Below, one piece after another: positions 10,959 to 22,840 of a stretch of 64,000 nt of DNA. This DNA is from Symbiodinium kawagutii (taxonomy: Eukaryota; Sar; Dinophyceae; Suessiales; Symbiodiniaceae), in contig VSDK01004639.1 in the NCBI GenBank assembly GCA_009767595.1, forward strand, positions 19,316 to 83,315, read 5' to 3'. Within the stretch, counting starts at the first letter, position 1; each line of letters starts with the position of its first letter. The position numbers and the translations under genes were made by a program. The notes beneath the pieces were generated by a model that did not search any database, was not told where the DNA came from, and saw nothing but the letters and a program-made list of their open reading frames with translations.

Positions 10959-11612
10959 GGGGCAAATCTTGTTCCGGTGCAGCCTAGGTGCTGCAAGCTG
11001 TGTGCAAACTACACTGCGGCAAAGTAGTTTATGTTTTCTGAGTAAGGAAAAAGGGTCTTCCACGGGCAGATTGTGCAACAATCTGCTGAAGCGCCTTCTT
11101 GAAGCATTTCAAGATTGAACGAGTTAGTTTACGCCCCACTGCGATAAATCTTTTGATCTGCATGCCACCTTTGGTGGACCTTGCAGGTGTTTTACTGGCA
11201 ACACCGGCAGAGGCAAGGACACCGCACAGTATCCACAGAAGGTTGGCAACACGAGAAGTGATGGTTTATTGATCAAGTGTTTTAGCCACCTTCCTGTTTT
11301 GAGGAACATTCCCCAGAGACTAGCTTTGAATTTGGCATTGAGAGAATAGCAGCCTGAGAGAGACGCATGCAGAGAGGCGACTTATTGAAACTTCCCTATC
11401 ATTACAGTGGCATGCTCTTTCTCTGATGTTTTTTCAATTCCATTGTTATGGATTGTCGGAGTTCTATTCTCCTATCAGTGCAATCAGATAGCATTCGAGA
11501 TGAGTTGATGAAAGTTTTTGGTGTAGTTGGGGTGGGTGGCTGCACTTGCAAGTGATTGCCTCCCACCACCCAACTTCGAAAATTCCCTTCAGGAAAATGA
11601 AAGGATCAACCC
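10959..11612. other. 3' flank of the GTPase gene
   Basis: No exon or obvious polyadenylation signal was recognised. Several short open frames occur but none has coding character. Confidence 0.4.
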
Positions 11613-12074
11613 ATGTCAACGTTAAGCCACACGTTTAAATCGATAGATGGTTTCGATTCAATATTTCCTGCAATGCTCTTGTGCAGAGGAAAAAATTGTG
11701 GGTGCAAGAATAGTTTCGCAGGTGTGTTAATGTATTTGTTTGAATTTCATGACTTGGTGAAGTTCAAAGTCCATTGTGTTTGTCAAAGAATTTTGATGAT
11801 CTCGGGTTCAAAAATGGTTGTTAAGCGTTTAGCACTTGTCAAAGCGATGCCTTTTAGAGTATGGACATATTTCTTTCGCTCGTCAGAAAGTATCCCGCAT
11901 TGTTGGTCTGACTTTCACGAACATGAAAAGGCCCAGTGTCCAAGTTATGGGTGGGCCTTTGGGTTTGGTGGGTTGCATGTTGACCCAGAAGGCGTGCTCA
12001 ACTCTCTCCCAATTTTGACCCGGTGCATGTTGGTGAAGGAGGAGCACAATGTTCATGCTCTCGGATGCCTCTGA
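11613..12074 (+). CDS. Open frame of 153 codons, unknown protein
   Basis: An uninterrupted frame from ATG 11613 contains CWSDFHEHEKAQCPSYGWAF then GFGGLHVDPEGVLNSLPILT. The second half is more protein-like than the first, so a real exon may start inside it. No domain was recognised. Confidence 0.3.
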   Translation: MSTLSHTFKSIDGFDSIFPAMLLCRGKNCGCKNSFAGVLMYLFEFHDLVKFKVHCVCQRILMISGSKMVVKRLALVKAMPFRVWTYFFRSSESIPHCWSDFHEHEKAQCPSYGWAFGFGGLHVDPEGVLNSLPILTRCMLVKEEHNVHALGCL

Positions 12075-13618
12075 AGAGTATGGTTTCGGTCATTTCAGGA
12101 AAACTATCCACTGTTTAGAAAGCTACCCATCAAATTAGTGGAACTCATCGCTTTCCTACCTCTTCCGGGGTCCATGAGCGTATGTGCACTGACTATACAC
12201 AGGCTACTCTGTGTTTGAATGCCGTTTTGAATACCATCACACAGTTGAATTCTCCGGAAACCATTCGCAGCAATCGCGGCATAAGGTGCCACTCAGTTCT
12301 CCATGGTGCCATGGAAGTCGGAGAACACCCTCCTTGATTGAGGTGGAATTTTGCAGGGATCCCCATGCAGCAGCTGTATGGTTTGAAGAGGGGTAGAACC
12401 TATGATTGCAGCATGGTTTGCAATGGAAACATCGCAATGGAAACCCATCACATGGATTTTTGCAGCGGTGTTTCCATCCACAAAAAATTTGGAGCAGAAC
12501 CCATCACAGCAATGGAGTCCACGCTATTCTGTTTGTACAGTTTTAAGTGATTCATTTTCACAACTCCAGTTTTGACAGACTAGCGCCTTACCGCAAAGAT
12601 CAATCAGTGGTTGAATTTTTTTATCTCTCCACTGGCTGATGAGAGGATGCAGCCGTCCTGGTCCTTAAGTCAAGCCTTGGGCTAGCCCTAAAGGTTTGTT
12701 GGTTGTGGTTCACCTTAGGCCGCATTGCTGATCTCACCACCCGGCCATCAAGGCAATGCCGTGAATCACATCCCTCTTATTGTTTAGATCCAACTGTTGC
12801 TGCTGGTTGTTGCTCATTGTTGAAGTAAAGGAGGTCTTGTTGTCATCTCACCCAACCAGATACTCTCATCGTTATCCCAAGTACAATTGTCGGCTAAGCG
12901 TAGGATGGGGTAAATTACAGGCATGACAAAGTATGCGCCAGATTTTGTGAGTCTCAACTTGCCAAAGGAAGTTCAAACAAACAGAAAATCCAGACCAGCT
13001 CCTTGGTGATGCCAAAGTTTCATCTATCCTTGTGATGGTTCGAATATTGTGTTTGATGGTGTAAGCGACGGTGAAGATGGAGGAGGATGGTGTTTATTAC
13101 CACTGGGTTTGTTCAAACACTCGATTAAGGCTGTTTTCTCTGTGGCTGACGTTAGTTTTTGATGCCGGCTTTCCGTCACCAGTTGTTTTCGGCGTATACC
13201 ACCCTGCAACATTTTTTGACTTTGTGTCTTAGCGGGTGCTTCAAGGATTCCCACGATTGAATTCTGTCATGTTGGTGTTTCCTTTCGTAGGACCGAATGA
13301 AGGGATTGCCTAAATTCGAAAAAGGATAGCGTGGCGTTGGGAGGTGCTAGTGATACTGAGAATGGCGTTTCACATGGATAGGAAGAAAAATGACAAATTT
13401 CCGTGCATGGACGGCTGGGATAGCTACATAGCTATCCAGTTGGATAGGTTGACAAACGTTCAATCCTTGCGTAGATACCCATCTTCCAAGTTTGACACTT
13501 CGTTTCCGTGGACAAGTCCCTTCCCCCCATGCAGGGCAGTGAATTGCATTTGGCAGAAAACATTTGTTCTGTTGGGTCCTTGGCCCTCTCATTGAACGAC
13601 AAGCCTTGCCAGCAGGAA
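12075..13618. other. Mostly non-coding stretch
   Basis: No convincing exons were seen. Short imperfect repeats of CCATGG, GGTTTGC and AATGGA words occur at 12290-12520, and a local palindrome TAGCTACATAGCTA lies near 13423. Confidence 0.35.
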
Positions 13619-13641
13619 NNNNNNNNNNNNNNNNNNNNNNN
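13619..13641. other. Assembly gap (23 N)
   Basis: A run of 23 undetermined bases. It shows this is a draft scaffold. Confidence 0.99.
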
Positions 13642-14312
13642 CCAGGAGGAATACAGAATCTGACAGAGTCTGTTCACCATTCGTGCTTATTCTGGATCAA
13701 GAGAGCATTTTTGCACTGAAGTTGAATGATTTGAATATAGACTTTCCCGAAACTGAAGCTAAGGCCAGCGCTTGATTTGAAAATCAGCCATTCATCGAAC
13801 TTGCAGAGTACATCCTTTTGGAAAGGCGGGACTGGGGGGAATTCGAGAGATGGAAGGCGGAGAAGGCAGAGATCTTTTTGCAAGTGACACTGCAACTGCT
13901 TCGTCATAGCGTGAATCTCGCAAAGTGTTTGAACAGTTCCAACGGACACAGGTTGGAGTCCATCGATACCAAATGCAACTGTTTTCCATATCGAACTAAG
14001 ATACTAAAGAGGTGCAATGGGTTTTGTTTGAGGTTGTCTGAGGTGTGGTTTTTATTGTAGTTTTACTCAGTTGTTTGCGAATCTGGGGCCCAAAATGATC
14101 ACTTTACATCACTGAGCACCATCTCCACAAATCACCGGCATGTCAACCACCCATCATGAAACTCAGGCAAGTGCAAGGGACACCTGTTCGCATCTATAGG
14201 GCTGACACCAACCCGACATCCGACATGGACCAGACTGCCTGCGCTTCAAGCCATGGGAATTCTGCCAAACCTTGAAGGGTGCTGAAACAAAGTATTAGTT
14301 GATCAGATTGAC

Positions 14313-14673
14313 AGTTGGCAACTTGGCACATTGGCACCTGCAAAAATGAAGCATCACAATCTGCGGCTGGAGATGCTGCTGAATGGTTTTCCAATCACCT
14401 TTCAACCCAACGAAGTATCCAAAAAGTTGACTCCCGCATTGCACAGGACCACCACCAGTGTGCCAAGGCCCAAGTGAGCGACCAAGACAACACTGTAGCG
14501 CCAAAGAAGTGCTGAGTGCTGAAGCGACCTGCAGTGGGCATTGGCAGTTTCCCACTGGTTGGTTTGCCAAGTTGTTCAACGAAGAGGGGCTGTTGATTGA
14601 ACTCTTCTTTACAGCCATACGACTTTGCTTATTGAGGATGATTGTGGCCTATCCTGCCATTGCCTTTCAATGA
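14313..14673 (+). CDS. Possible coding region, unknown protein
   Basis: Two adjacent open stretches in different plus frames are protein-like: MKHHNLRLEMLLNGFPITFQ (about 14346-14470) and TGWFAKLFNEEGLLIELFFT then AIRLCLLRM (about 14550-14640). The second holds a hydrophobic helix. An intron between them is possible but its borders were not found. Confidence 0.25.
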
Positions 14674-15211
14674 ACCACTTGCGGGAGTGCCGACCAAGCA
14701 GCCACTAGAACCAGTCCCACAGTATTTGTTTGACAGTCTTTGCAGTGTTGGGTGTGGTCCGACAGAAGGCACCATGCACCATGTCTATTTGCTAAACATC
14801 AAGATCGGCCAACAATTCAGAGCTGAAGAGAGATGGGTTGTTCAAAGAATAGATATTGGATGAAATTGGTTCCTATGTTGGAAATCAATGTTCAATCATT
14901 GTTGGTCTTACTCCGTCAACTGTATCAACATTGATTAGATATGCTGCCAAAGTATTTGAGTCATGACATTTGCAGACTCAAATGTATCAATGTATTCACA
15001 TTTATGTGCTGTTATTTACATTGAAGTATGTTTCTCTCACATCTACAATAGAATATTCCAGTTGCTGTTTAAGTGATTGCAGCATGTTTAAATGTATATG
15101 AAAATATTAAAGTTGCTGCCTAAAGAAATGACGTGTTTTTTGGAAGCTCCCCATGGATGCAGAGCGTGGGCTCAAATCCTTGGAGAAACCGGCCAAATGG
15201 CCGAGGCTGCC

Positions 15212-15283
15212 ATGGACCTGTCTGGAGTGCTAATGACCACTGGGGCTGCGTTGGTGGTGACCCATTGCTGTATTTTTGGTTCG
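15212..15283 (+). CDS. Copy A exon 1 (72 nt)
   Basis: Reads MDLSGVLMTTGAALVVTHCC then IFGS. The copy B equivalent (24045-24116) is also 72 nt and differs at only a few residues. The shared 3' border would be a GA donor (TCG/GACTCT here, TCT/GATCCT in B). The hydrophobic segment suggests a signal anchor or first membrane helix. An upstream in-frame extension is possible. Confidence 0.55.
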
Positions 15284-16744
15284 GACTCTTGGCCCTTGGA
15301 AGACTCTTTCTCTTCAGCTCTGATTTGATGCTTTTCTATGCTTGTATTTGATGAAGAGTTAGTCTGTTCTGAAGTTGAACTTCTGGTGAAGCTTCCAAAA
15401 GAGATGTTTTTGGAATGAACCCTCACCTAGCTTTGACCAAGCCTCCGGGAAGACAATGTCCTCCACTTTGGGGGGATGCCAACCCAGACCAGTGGGAAGC
15501 AACCCGTTTGGAGGTACGAAGTGAAGGGGTGAACAGAATAGACCCGATTTTCATAGACATCTTAAGCAGCTTAAATTCAAAATATTGTTTGGTTTTTGTG
15601 TTCTTACTATTATCAGCACAGACACTCTGGAGAATCTGTTGGGTTTTTAAATATACCAGTTGATCAAAAAATGTAGTCCTCATGGAAGAAAGTGCCCCGC
15701 TTATTACAGTGAAGTAATCATTTTCGCAATGATTTTCAAAAGTCTGCCTTTTCCCTTTGCTAAATGAATGCAATTTTGAACACGTGCAGTCCTATTGTTT
15801 ACTGTCATTTTTTGGGAACATACTGTAAAGTGATCTTGCATGGGAAGAGCGCAGTGTCCTTTGAAAAAAGCAAAGACATGTTTACAAGAGCTTGTACTAG
15901 TGCGTCACAAATTAAAACAATAAAGCATCCATTGTCTCTTTGATTTGGACCATTTGTTTCAGATGTGGTAGAGTAGTAGCTATTGTGCCTGGACATGTTT
16001 CCCCACGAAGTGTATGATTCTTGCTGTAGCGCGCGGTGTTTATGCCTGTAAAACGAAAGTATTGCTCTAAAAGGGAGCACATCATTCCGTGAAAGCAATC
16101 AATGCTCCTCTCAAAGATGCAATGTCTTTGTGCAAACATGAAGGCAAACCTTTCGAAAAGAATAGTTTCTTTTCATCGAAGTGCAGTGGTGCGGCATCAT
16201 TTCAAAGAAGAGTCCTTTTCTTCAATGAAATATGCGGGAATGGAATGTTTCACAATATGGTACCCATTCCATTCACAAAAACAAAGGCAAGGCAAAGCCA
16301 CTACCGTCCAATCAATCCTTGCCACGTTGATTTCTCTATGCGCAAAATGGATGTTTCACTTTGACTTCCACATATTTGCGCGTCCAACATACCTGGAACA
16401 GCGAAGACAGAGACCTGCACATTGCATCGCATCATTTCATCTATATCCTGACTACTAGTGATTCTTATCAGGATGACTGTCTCACTAATGATTAATTAGC
16501 ACTAGCGGCAAGAGATAATCACATCATCTATCAATAGTTAGTACTACTGTCTCATTCCCATAATGTTTTCATACCGTTCTAATGACCACAGATGGAATCA
16601 CTGTCTACTCATCCACCAGTTGCGACAATTTTTGTGCGATTTTCACAGTGACAGTTGCGAAATCGTAGGTCTCATGAAATTTTTCACAACAAGTTCGGGT
16701 GCAACCTGTGGCAGTGGTTAGGGTGCAACCTGAGTTAGTCTGAG

Positions 16745-17050
16745 GAAATGGTTTGTATCCTCCGCCGCGTGGCCAACGCCGTGCTGCACGGCCTGGACGG
16801 CCACGGATCCAACGAAGCGTTGGAAGCTGCGCTGTGGGACGCTCGGATCAAACAGTACCGGTCCTCCTCGAGGGCGTGCGTTCACATCGCTGCCATGTGC
16901 ACCCTGGGCCAAATGCTCCACCTGCGATGGAACCAGAACGCACACTCACACTGGCCCATCTTTACGGCCATCTTGGCATGGCTGATGCATGTGGCCTTCA
17001 GTTCCAACATTGTGCCGTTGAACCGCATCACTTCCAGGATTTTGCTGCTT
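16745..17050 (+). CDS. Copy A exon 2 (306 nt, 102 codons)
   Basis: AG/G acceptor and GC donor (CTT/GCAACT). Reads through NEALEAALWDARIKQYRSSS and a hydrophobic stretch, AILAWLMHVAFSSNIVPLNR. It is one codon longer than copy B exon 2 and otherwise collinear. Two membrane helices are likely. Confidence 0.8.
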
Positions 17051-17212
17051 GCAACTGGCCTTTCACAAGAATCTCTCAGTTTTTATGTTCTTTTCTTTCT
17101 TTCTTGTTTTCATTGCCTGATTTGAAAGCATAAGATAAGCAACAGATAAGCAACAGCACTGCAAAAATGTGATGAGTGAATATGAGTGGTTGGCAAGAGC
17201 TTGGACACGCAG

Positions 17213-17440
17213 GCCATGCATATACTGATGGGTCTTTGGCTGTACGGCTATCCTGGTGATTGTCAGAACGAGCTAATTCTCACTGGCATCGCAGTTTCGA
17301 TTCGCTTCGCCATTGCAACACTTTTTGTCGACTTGCAAACTTCTGTCCCGGGACAAGCTTTTTTGGGTTTGCTGGTGACCTGGAATGCCTGGAAACGTGA
17401 TCCGCTGTCTGTATATGTGTCGATCCTCCAACAGCTTACG
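17213..17440 (+). CDS. Copy A exon 3 (228 nt, 76 codons)
   Basis: Starts after ACGCAG and ends at ACG/GTGTCT. Reads MHILMGLWLYGYPGDCQNEL, then ISIR-type hydrophobic sequence, then WNAWKRDPLSVYVSILQQLT. Length and phase equal those of copy B. It contributes membrane segments. Confidence 0.8.
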
Positions 17441-17865
17441 GTGTCTTGGCAGCCTCTGGGCCTCGCCCCAACCATCGAAAGTTGTTGTTTCTTTGGAGGA
17501 ATCCAAATGGTTCGGGAGTAGTTACTCTTGTTTTGAGAAACAGCCGTACAGCTTGAGTAGTCCAAAGATGCTTCAGGTTGTTTCTTGTTCGATTCTGGCG
17601 CACTTTTGGGATTGTTGCCCCCATTTGTTACTCCATTTGTTACTCCAAGATGAACTCGGAAACTGTTGATGCAAAGGATTGGTCCAGTGAGGAGACTCAA
17701 TTGGGAATTCCCACCACGTGGAGTTCAACTGTTCAGATTTGGGGAGCACCAAGCCTGGTGCAGATTTTCTTCCACAGGTTGGATCGGATTACAGGAGTCC
17801 AAATGTTTACACGGTAGGAACTCCCGCAGAACTTTTGGGATTCCGCAATGACACATTTGTTTCAG

Positions 17866-17969
17866 ATCTTGGCTTTCATCGTCTTTCTGGCGGGCATCAT
17901 GGAATTCAAAGACCGCTCCCGCATTGCACTCCTGACGAACTCAGAGTCTATGGTGCTAAGTTTTAGAAG
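17866..17969 (+). CDS. Copy A exon 4 (104 nt)
   Basis: Reads ILAFIVFLAGIMEFKDRSRI then ALLTNSESMVLSFRR and ends at AAG/GCAGCC. Copy B has the same length and the same AG/GC donor. It includes the last predicted membrane helix before the cytoplasmic region. Confidence 0.8.
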
Positions 17970-18166
17970 GCAGCCTTGAGCCGTTCGAAACTTGTGGGAT
18001 GTTGCAGCAAATCATTTTTGATCTCGAAGTTGCATCTCAAATCAACAAGAATGACCAATTTTTTCAAGTGGTTTTGCTTTCCTAAGTGGGTAGTAATCCG
18101 TTGTCAGTGCCGATCCATTTCTCAATTTCCATCATTTCGTGTGGATTTTGGGAATGCGGCGGCCAG

Positions 18167-18230
18167 GGTGCTGCGCGGGGTTTGTGATGGCGAAGTTCTG
18201 CTGGACAGCAAGCTGCGAATCTCCGGGAAA
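18167..18230 (+). CDS. Copy A exon 5 (64 nt), start of PAS-like region
   Basis: Reads VLRGVCDGEVLLDSKLRISG. The C-D-x(4)-LD-x(2)-L-x-I pattern resembles the start of the PAS-like module common in dinoflagellate membrane proteins (recalled family knowledge, not searched). The phase join with exon 4 gives ..SFRR-VLRG.. in both copies. Confidence 0.75.
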
Positions 18231-18576
18231 GCTGGCTGCTTACAGACACCTTGCTGCAATGGAAAGTCCATTTCTGCTTGGAACCAACGGTGAAATTTCG
18301 TGCCCTGGTCCATGGTTGTCTCTTAAGAGGGTTAGATGTGCAGAACTTGTTCTGACAGAGTGACATGGCGATTTGTTGCTAGCAATCATTGGATTTTGCG
18401 GCCCATGTGAAATAGATTGCAGTGATCAGAACAATAAGTGACATATTTCAAGTGCTTGGTGCTTTTGCTCTTTTGATTTGTTGTGGTCTTGAACATGTGC
18501 TATCATTTTCAAAATTCATTGGTTCGTTTTAGGTTGCATTTGTTGTCATTGCTTCGCTTCTGTGGCTTTTTTGGTT

Positions 18577-18799
18577 TTTCGGTCGCCTTTGGTAGCCTGT
18601 GCCGGCGTATTTCTATGACCTCCCTTTGGTGTGGACAACAACACCGTGCCACCAGCTTGGGATCAATGCAGCATAATTAAATGTGTTGGATTTTCCGGTC
18701 GCCTTTGGTAGCCTGTGCCGGCGTATTTCTATGACCTCCCTTTGGTGTGGACAACAACACCGTGCCACCAGCTTGGGATCAATGCAGCATAATTAAATG
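18577..18799. repeat. Tandem duplication, two units of about 116 bp
   Basis: GGTCGCCTTTGGTAGCCTG begins at 18581 and again at 18697, and both units run to GCAGCATAATTAAATG with almost no mismatches. The copies are adjacent, inside an intron of copy A. Confidence 0.95.
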
Positions 18800-19479
18800 A
18801 GCATCAAGACTACCGAAAATAGAGGTTCAGGAGACTATTATGGAGTATTCCGGTTCAGGCGTCAAAGCGTTGCTGAATATGCTTCAAAACCTTGCAGATG
18901 AAGCAAGAGATGCAGGTTCCAAAGAATTCCAGCAGAAACATCCAAAGTACTGGGAGGCATGGCACGACCTGCAATTGCTCTCCAGCAATGCGAATTGTGC
19001 AATGCACGTGCCATACAATGGGTTTCTGGCAAACCAGTGCTGCTAGAGGAATGGGGTCATGCTGTAGCAGGTTGCAATGATATGCAAAAACTGAAAAGTG
19101 CACGATTCAGGCCTAAAGCCGCATAAATAGAGGCCATTGAAAACTGAAGGTTCAGCATCAAAACTTTTGCAAATGGGATGCAAAATGTAAAAAGTTCGCG
19201 GCTTTGATCATGTTGCAAGTACCCGAAAAGGTGTTCAAGGTTGAAAACGTTGTCACATAGAATTTAAAGAAGGGTCAGTGAATGCGAGAACTATGGAATG
19301 TACAAAGGCAAGATGATGCAAGAGTGCACAAAGAGACGTCCCCAGCTGGAAACCAAGAAAAAATGCCAAGAAAGATGCGCAAAAGAAATGCACTGACACA
19401 ATTGCTGCCCCTGCATGCTTCCAAATGATGTTTGAGTCTTGAGCATGGACTCAGTCTGAGGAAAAAACTTCTTGCGCAG

Positions 19480-19570
19480 CTTAGGACGTTGCTTATGACC
19501 TCCGACTCGGATTTCTCCAACCGGAACTTCGACGAATTGCTGGTGGAAGATGAACACGAGCGCTTTCGAG
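19480..19570 (+). CDS. Copy A exon 6 (91 nt)
   Basis: Reads LRTLLMTSDSDFSNRNFDEL then LVEDEHERFR, ending at CGAG/GC. The copy B exon at 26724-26814 has identical length and near-identical sequence. Confidence 0.75.
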
Positions 19571-19928
19571 GCCGATTTGGTCACTGTCTTGACAAAGATG
19601 TTCAATCCTTGATTTTCTCCAATTCCATTGCAGTAGAAAATACCATATGTCCACACATCATGATACCCATCTACGGACCCCTTTTGCTCCGTCACGCGGA
19701 TGCCCGAGATATTTTGTGTTTCAGCTTGAGTTGATTGGGCCCCGCGCTTGTCTTCTCCAACAATTGGAGCTGCCTTTTGTTGACTCCTTCAGTGCTGAAG
19801 AATTTTGATAGACAGAACCAAGCAGACCCCTAAACCGTCAGATGAGTTGCGTTTTTTGAAGCAAAGAACACAATGCAAAGTCGACTCCTTTGCACCAACC
19901 CGCATTGACTCCGTCCAGTGGCCCCGAG

Positions 19929-20451
19929 GCTTCATGTCTGAACAGCAGGCAGTAGCATCCAGCATCAGTGCACCTCCATGCTTGCGAGTGTCGTTGAAGC
20001 TTGCTGAGAGATTTCACAGTGGTTTCATTGGAGGTTCCGGCACTTGCTACTTATGTTTTGACTGGTACAGCGGGGTTGTGTACAAAGTTAAAACTTAGAG
20101 TCTTTCATAAATGGTGACACCGAGATTTTGGAATCTTCAATGAGCTGTCTCTTTCATTCTCAGGATTTTAAAGAATCCCTTGTGAACTGAAAGCAGATAG
20201 TTTTTCACAACAAAGCAAATGGGACAAGTTAGAGAGTACTGCAGAGTTTGGATGCAGTTCTGACCGAAGGGACTCGACTTCCGAAAACGCTCAGGAAGCG
20301 TTCTGGAATCCCGGGATGGGTGTCTTCTAGCGGCCCTCGAGTGGGCGTTGACCTCTTCCATGTCCCGCTGATGTTGGGTGAAGAAACCTATCACCTGCTC
20401 GCGCTCAGAGAAGACAGCGATGCGACATCTCCCCCAGAAGTCCTTCGATTT
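19929..20451 (+). CDS. Copy A exons 7 and 8 (19929-19998, 20331-20451)
   Basis: Exon 7 reads FMSEQQAVASSISAPPCLRV and ends at a GC donor (GAA/GCTTGC). Exon 8 reads PRVGVDLFHVPLMLGEETYH then LLALREDSDATSPPEVLRF and ends at a GA donor. Lengths (70 and 121 nt) match copy B exactly. The ..RVGVDLFHVP.. and ..YHLLALRED.. strands look like the second half of the PAS-like module. Confidence 0.75.
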
Positions 20452-21203
20452 GAGTGGAACATTGTTACAGGTTGCAGGTTGTGGCAGCTTGTGGTGTCGA
20501 GATTTGTGAGTCTTCGAAGAAGCAACTGTGTCTATCGCGAAAGGGTCATCTTACCTCTCACTGACCCTCCCTCACACCAAATTTTAGGCACTGTTTGATC
20601 ATCTTAGTGTGAGGTCCGGGCTGATGCAGAGAGAGGCCTAACACACTCTCACAGGGAGCATGCTGACAACATGAGGACTGCCAGTGCAGCGGTCTTCCAG
20701 TTCTTGTCAAAGTTAAGCCATTCAAGGTTTGCTGGTTTGTTGGAAGATGTTTGAAGATTGACCAAAATACGTTGAATCTACTTGGCTTGTTGTTGGGATG
20801 CTGTAACAGAGGTGTTTGAGGGGCCAAAGTCTTGAAGCTAAAGTGTGTAACGTAAAACTCCTCTACGTGTTTCTGCAGTTCCGAATGTTAAAGGGTCAAA
20901 AACCACGGCACCCTACGGGGGATCTACGTGCGAATACATGCTGTTCATACTACGTATCTTCCTCTCGGCTGCTCTGCCTTGTAGGAGAACCCCTTCTGAT
21001 TCCTCTGTCTCGCAGGCTCGACTTAGTCAGTCTTCACGTCTTGACGAAAGATTTCTTCCATTTTGAATGTCGCGCTGAGTAGCAGGTCTCTGGGAGATCT
21101 ATTCTGCAGATTTGCAACGAGTTGGAGGAGATGACCTTGTGTGTCCCTTGCTCAAGGGTTTTGCTTGCACATGTCAGGTGATATCACATGCTAATATCAA
21201 TGA

Positions 21204-21222
21204 TATATATATATATATATAT
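21204..21222. repeat. AT dinucleotide run
   Basis: ATATATATATATATATATA-type run inside copy A. It is absent from the corresponding place in copy B. Confidence 0.9.
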
Positions 21223-21308
21223 TCGAACATGGGAAACTCATTGTAAAACTATAGTGACGCACTTCAAATGTCGCATGTTTGAGCGAGTGCACATTTGCAA
21301 AATTTGAG

Positions 21309-21694
21309 GTAGATGCTACCACGGGACTACTGGATGTGGAGCAAGCTCACTTAAGCTTCGTACGACGACCGGATAGCGACAGTGACACCATGCCAAGCCT
21401 TAGACGCCTAGTGCAGCCAACCGAAACTGGGACGCCAATGATCTCCTTAGGCATTCTTGAGAGATGTGTGAAAGCTTGGTTTCGGCTTTTGAAGGCTTGA
21501 AGATGTTTGAGTCGCTTTCATAAGATGCGAAGATGTTGCCTGGTTCCATTGCCAATCTCAGTGTCTCGTGACCACGGGAGGCACAGACCCACCATCTTTG
21601 GCTCAGGATTGGGGCACCATCCATGCTCAGCTGGTTGCTTTTGCAGAAGCGAGTAGAACTCAAACTCGAGAAGTTCTGAGAACCAAGCTGCTAG
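21309..21694 (+). CDS. Copy A exons 11 and 12 (21309-21422, 21607-21694)
   Basis: Reads VDATTGLLDVEQAHLSFVRR to LRRLVQPT, then DWGTIHAQLVAFAEASRTQT. They are joined in phase 0 across a 184-bp intron that begins GAAACTGG and ends TCAG, that is a GA-AG intron. Copy B has the same exon lengths and the same intron length. Confidence 0.75.
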
Positions 21695-22470
21695 GTGTGC
21701 AGAAGAGCAACTTTTTCAGCGACCTTCAGCCAAGTGAATGCCTAAGTATGTAGCCTACCTACATGGCCAAAAGCTGACTGGCCAGCTTATTGGGCACCGG
21801 GTGGCGGTAGAAATGTTAATCAATTCAGGTGCAAGAAAAAACGCGATAGACAAGGGACTCTCTGTTCTAGCTTAGTCCCAGCATGTGATTGTGCCAAAAT
21901 AAATACAGTAGCATATATGTTGCGTTCCACGTTGATGAAATTGGTAGACATTGCGGTGGAATCAAGATGGCTTCAAAATACCATGCTGCCCGCATCGTTG
22001 GCAGAGCAGAATCAGAACTTCTTGTGCAGCAGTGGTTCTTGTTGCCGGCATTTTTTGTGTGTTATGGGCTTCACCTTAAGTTGCTGGTTCGGTATTCCGA
22101 TTGGGCTTGGGACGGTAATACATTTGCACCAAGAAACATTCAGGCGCTGCATTTGTTGCTTCAAGTCTTTTTCGTATGGATGTATCCGTTGTTGTTTCCA
22201 CTGGAGACGGGGTTGATGCTGATCCTGAAATCAACGTGACCTAGCCGTTGTCATCATTGTAGTCGACCCCGTCTTGGCGCAGCCATCATCATTTTCGCCT
22301 GCTTTGTTGCCTTTGCCATCATCTCTGTTGATTTTTGTGCTTGGTGTGCTGGTGGTGCCACTGCGGTTGCTGCTGGTGGTTGATGGTTGGTGGTTGTTGT
22401 TCTTGCGATTCTGTGGTAGTTGAGATGTGTCCAAATGCTGTGAAACTGGCAACCTGTTTGTGATTTCTAG

Positions 22471-22625
22471 GGTAAATCGTGGTGTTTGAGCTCAGGCTCA
22501 GATTGCAGAACGAACACAAAAACTGCGTGGAAGCACGTCACGTAGAGGTTTCCGCCTTTCATCCACATGGCCAGCCACCAGAGATGTGCAGCAAACTGTG
22601 CTTGAAGCTGGGGAACTTCAAACCG
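22471..22625 (+). pseudogene. Copy A exon 13 with in-frame stop
   Basis: Collinear with 32837-32991 in copy B (155 nt each). The second full codon is TAA (22473-22475) in place of CAA. Downstream codons are still close to copy B (NCVEARHVEVSAFHPHGQPP), so the stop looks recent. Confidence 0.7.
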
Positions 22626-22840
22626 GTAAAATTGTCGCTGAAGCAAAAGTCCCTGGGCAAAATCGCAGCACATGCGTTTCTTTGTTTTTTTCTAAATCTC
22701 TTTGGAGTCCTTGTGTTTTGGAAGGGAAGATGTTCAAACCATCACAACGCTGATGACAGAAGCTTCTTTGGCGCAGGAGTGAGTTGCGAGGCGTACACGA
22801 GTGCCAATCTGAAGATTCTGAAATTTCAGAGTTGACATGG

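Larger units (their letters stand above)
15212..22835 (+). pseudogene. Copy A of a membrane PAS-like protein gene, decayed at its 3' end
   Basis: This is the upstream member of a tandem gene pair; copy B starts at 24045. Matching exons: 15212-15283, 16745-17050, 17213-17440, 17866-17969, 18167-18230, 19480-19570, 19929-19998, 20331-20451, a truncated exon near 20976-21040, 21309-21422, 21607-21694 and 22471-22625. The first eight are open and in the same phases as copy B. Damage relative to copy B: the 68-nt exon and the 5' part of the following exon are missing (20452-20975 is 0.5 kb against 2.4 kb); the exon at 22471 has TAA at 22473-22475 where copy B has CAA; and the last conserved exon runs into a stop a few codons after ATGTTCAAA. 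It could still yield a shortened protein, so a truncated functional gene is an alternative. Confidence 0.65.
19820..22840 (+). repeat. Segmental duplication, upstream copy (strongest block)
   Basis: Long near-identical blocks match 28200-28900 (from 19820-20455) and 31378-33180 (from 20976-22840), introns included. The 5' parts of the two gene copies have diverged more, mainly in introns. This points to a tandem duplication with later partial homogenisation of the 3' half, or to uneven decay. Confidence 0.85.
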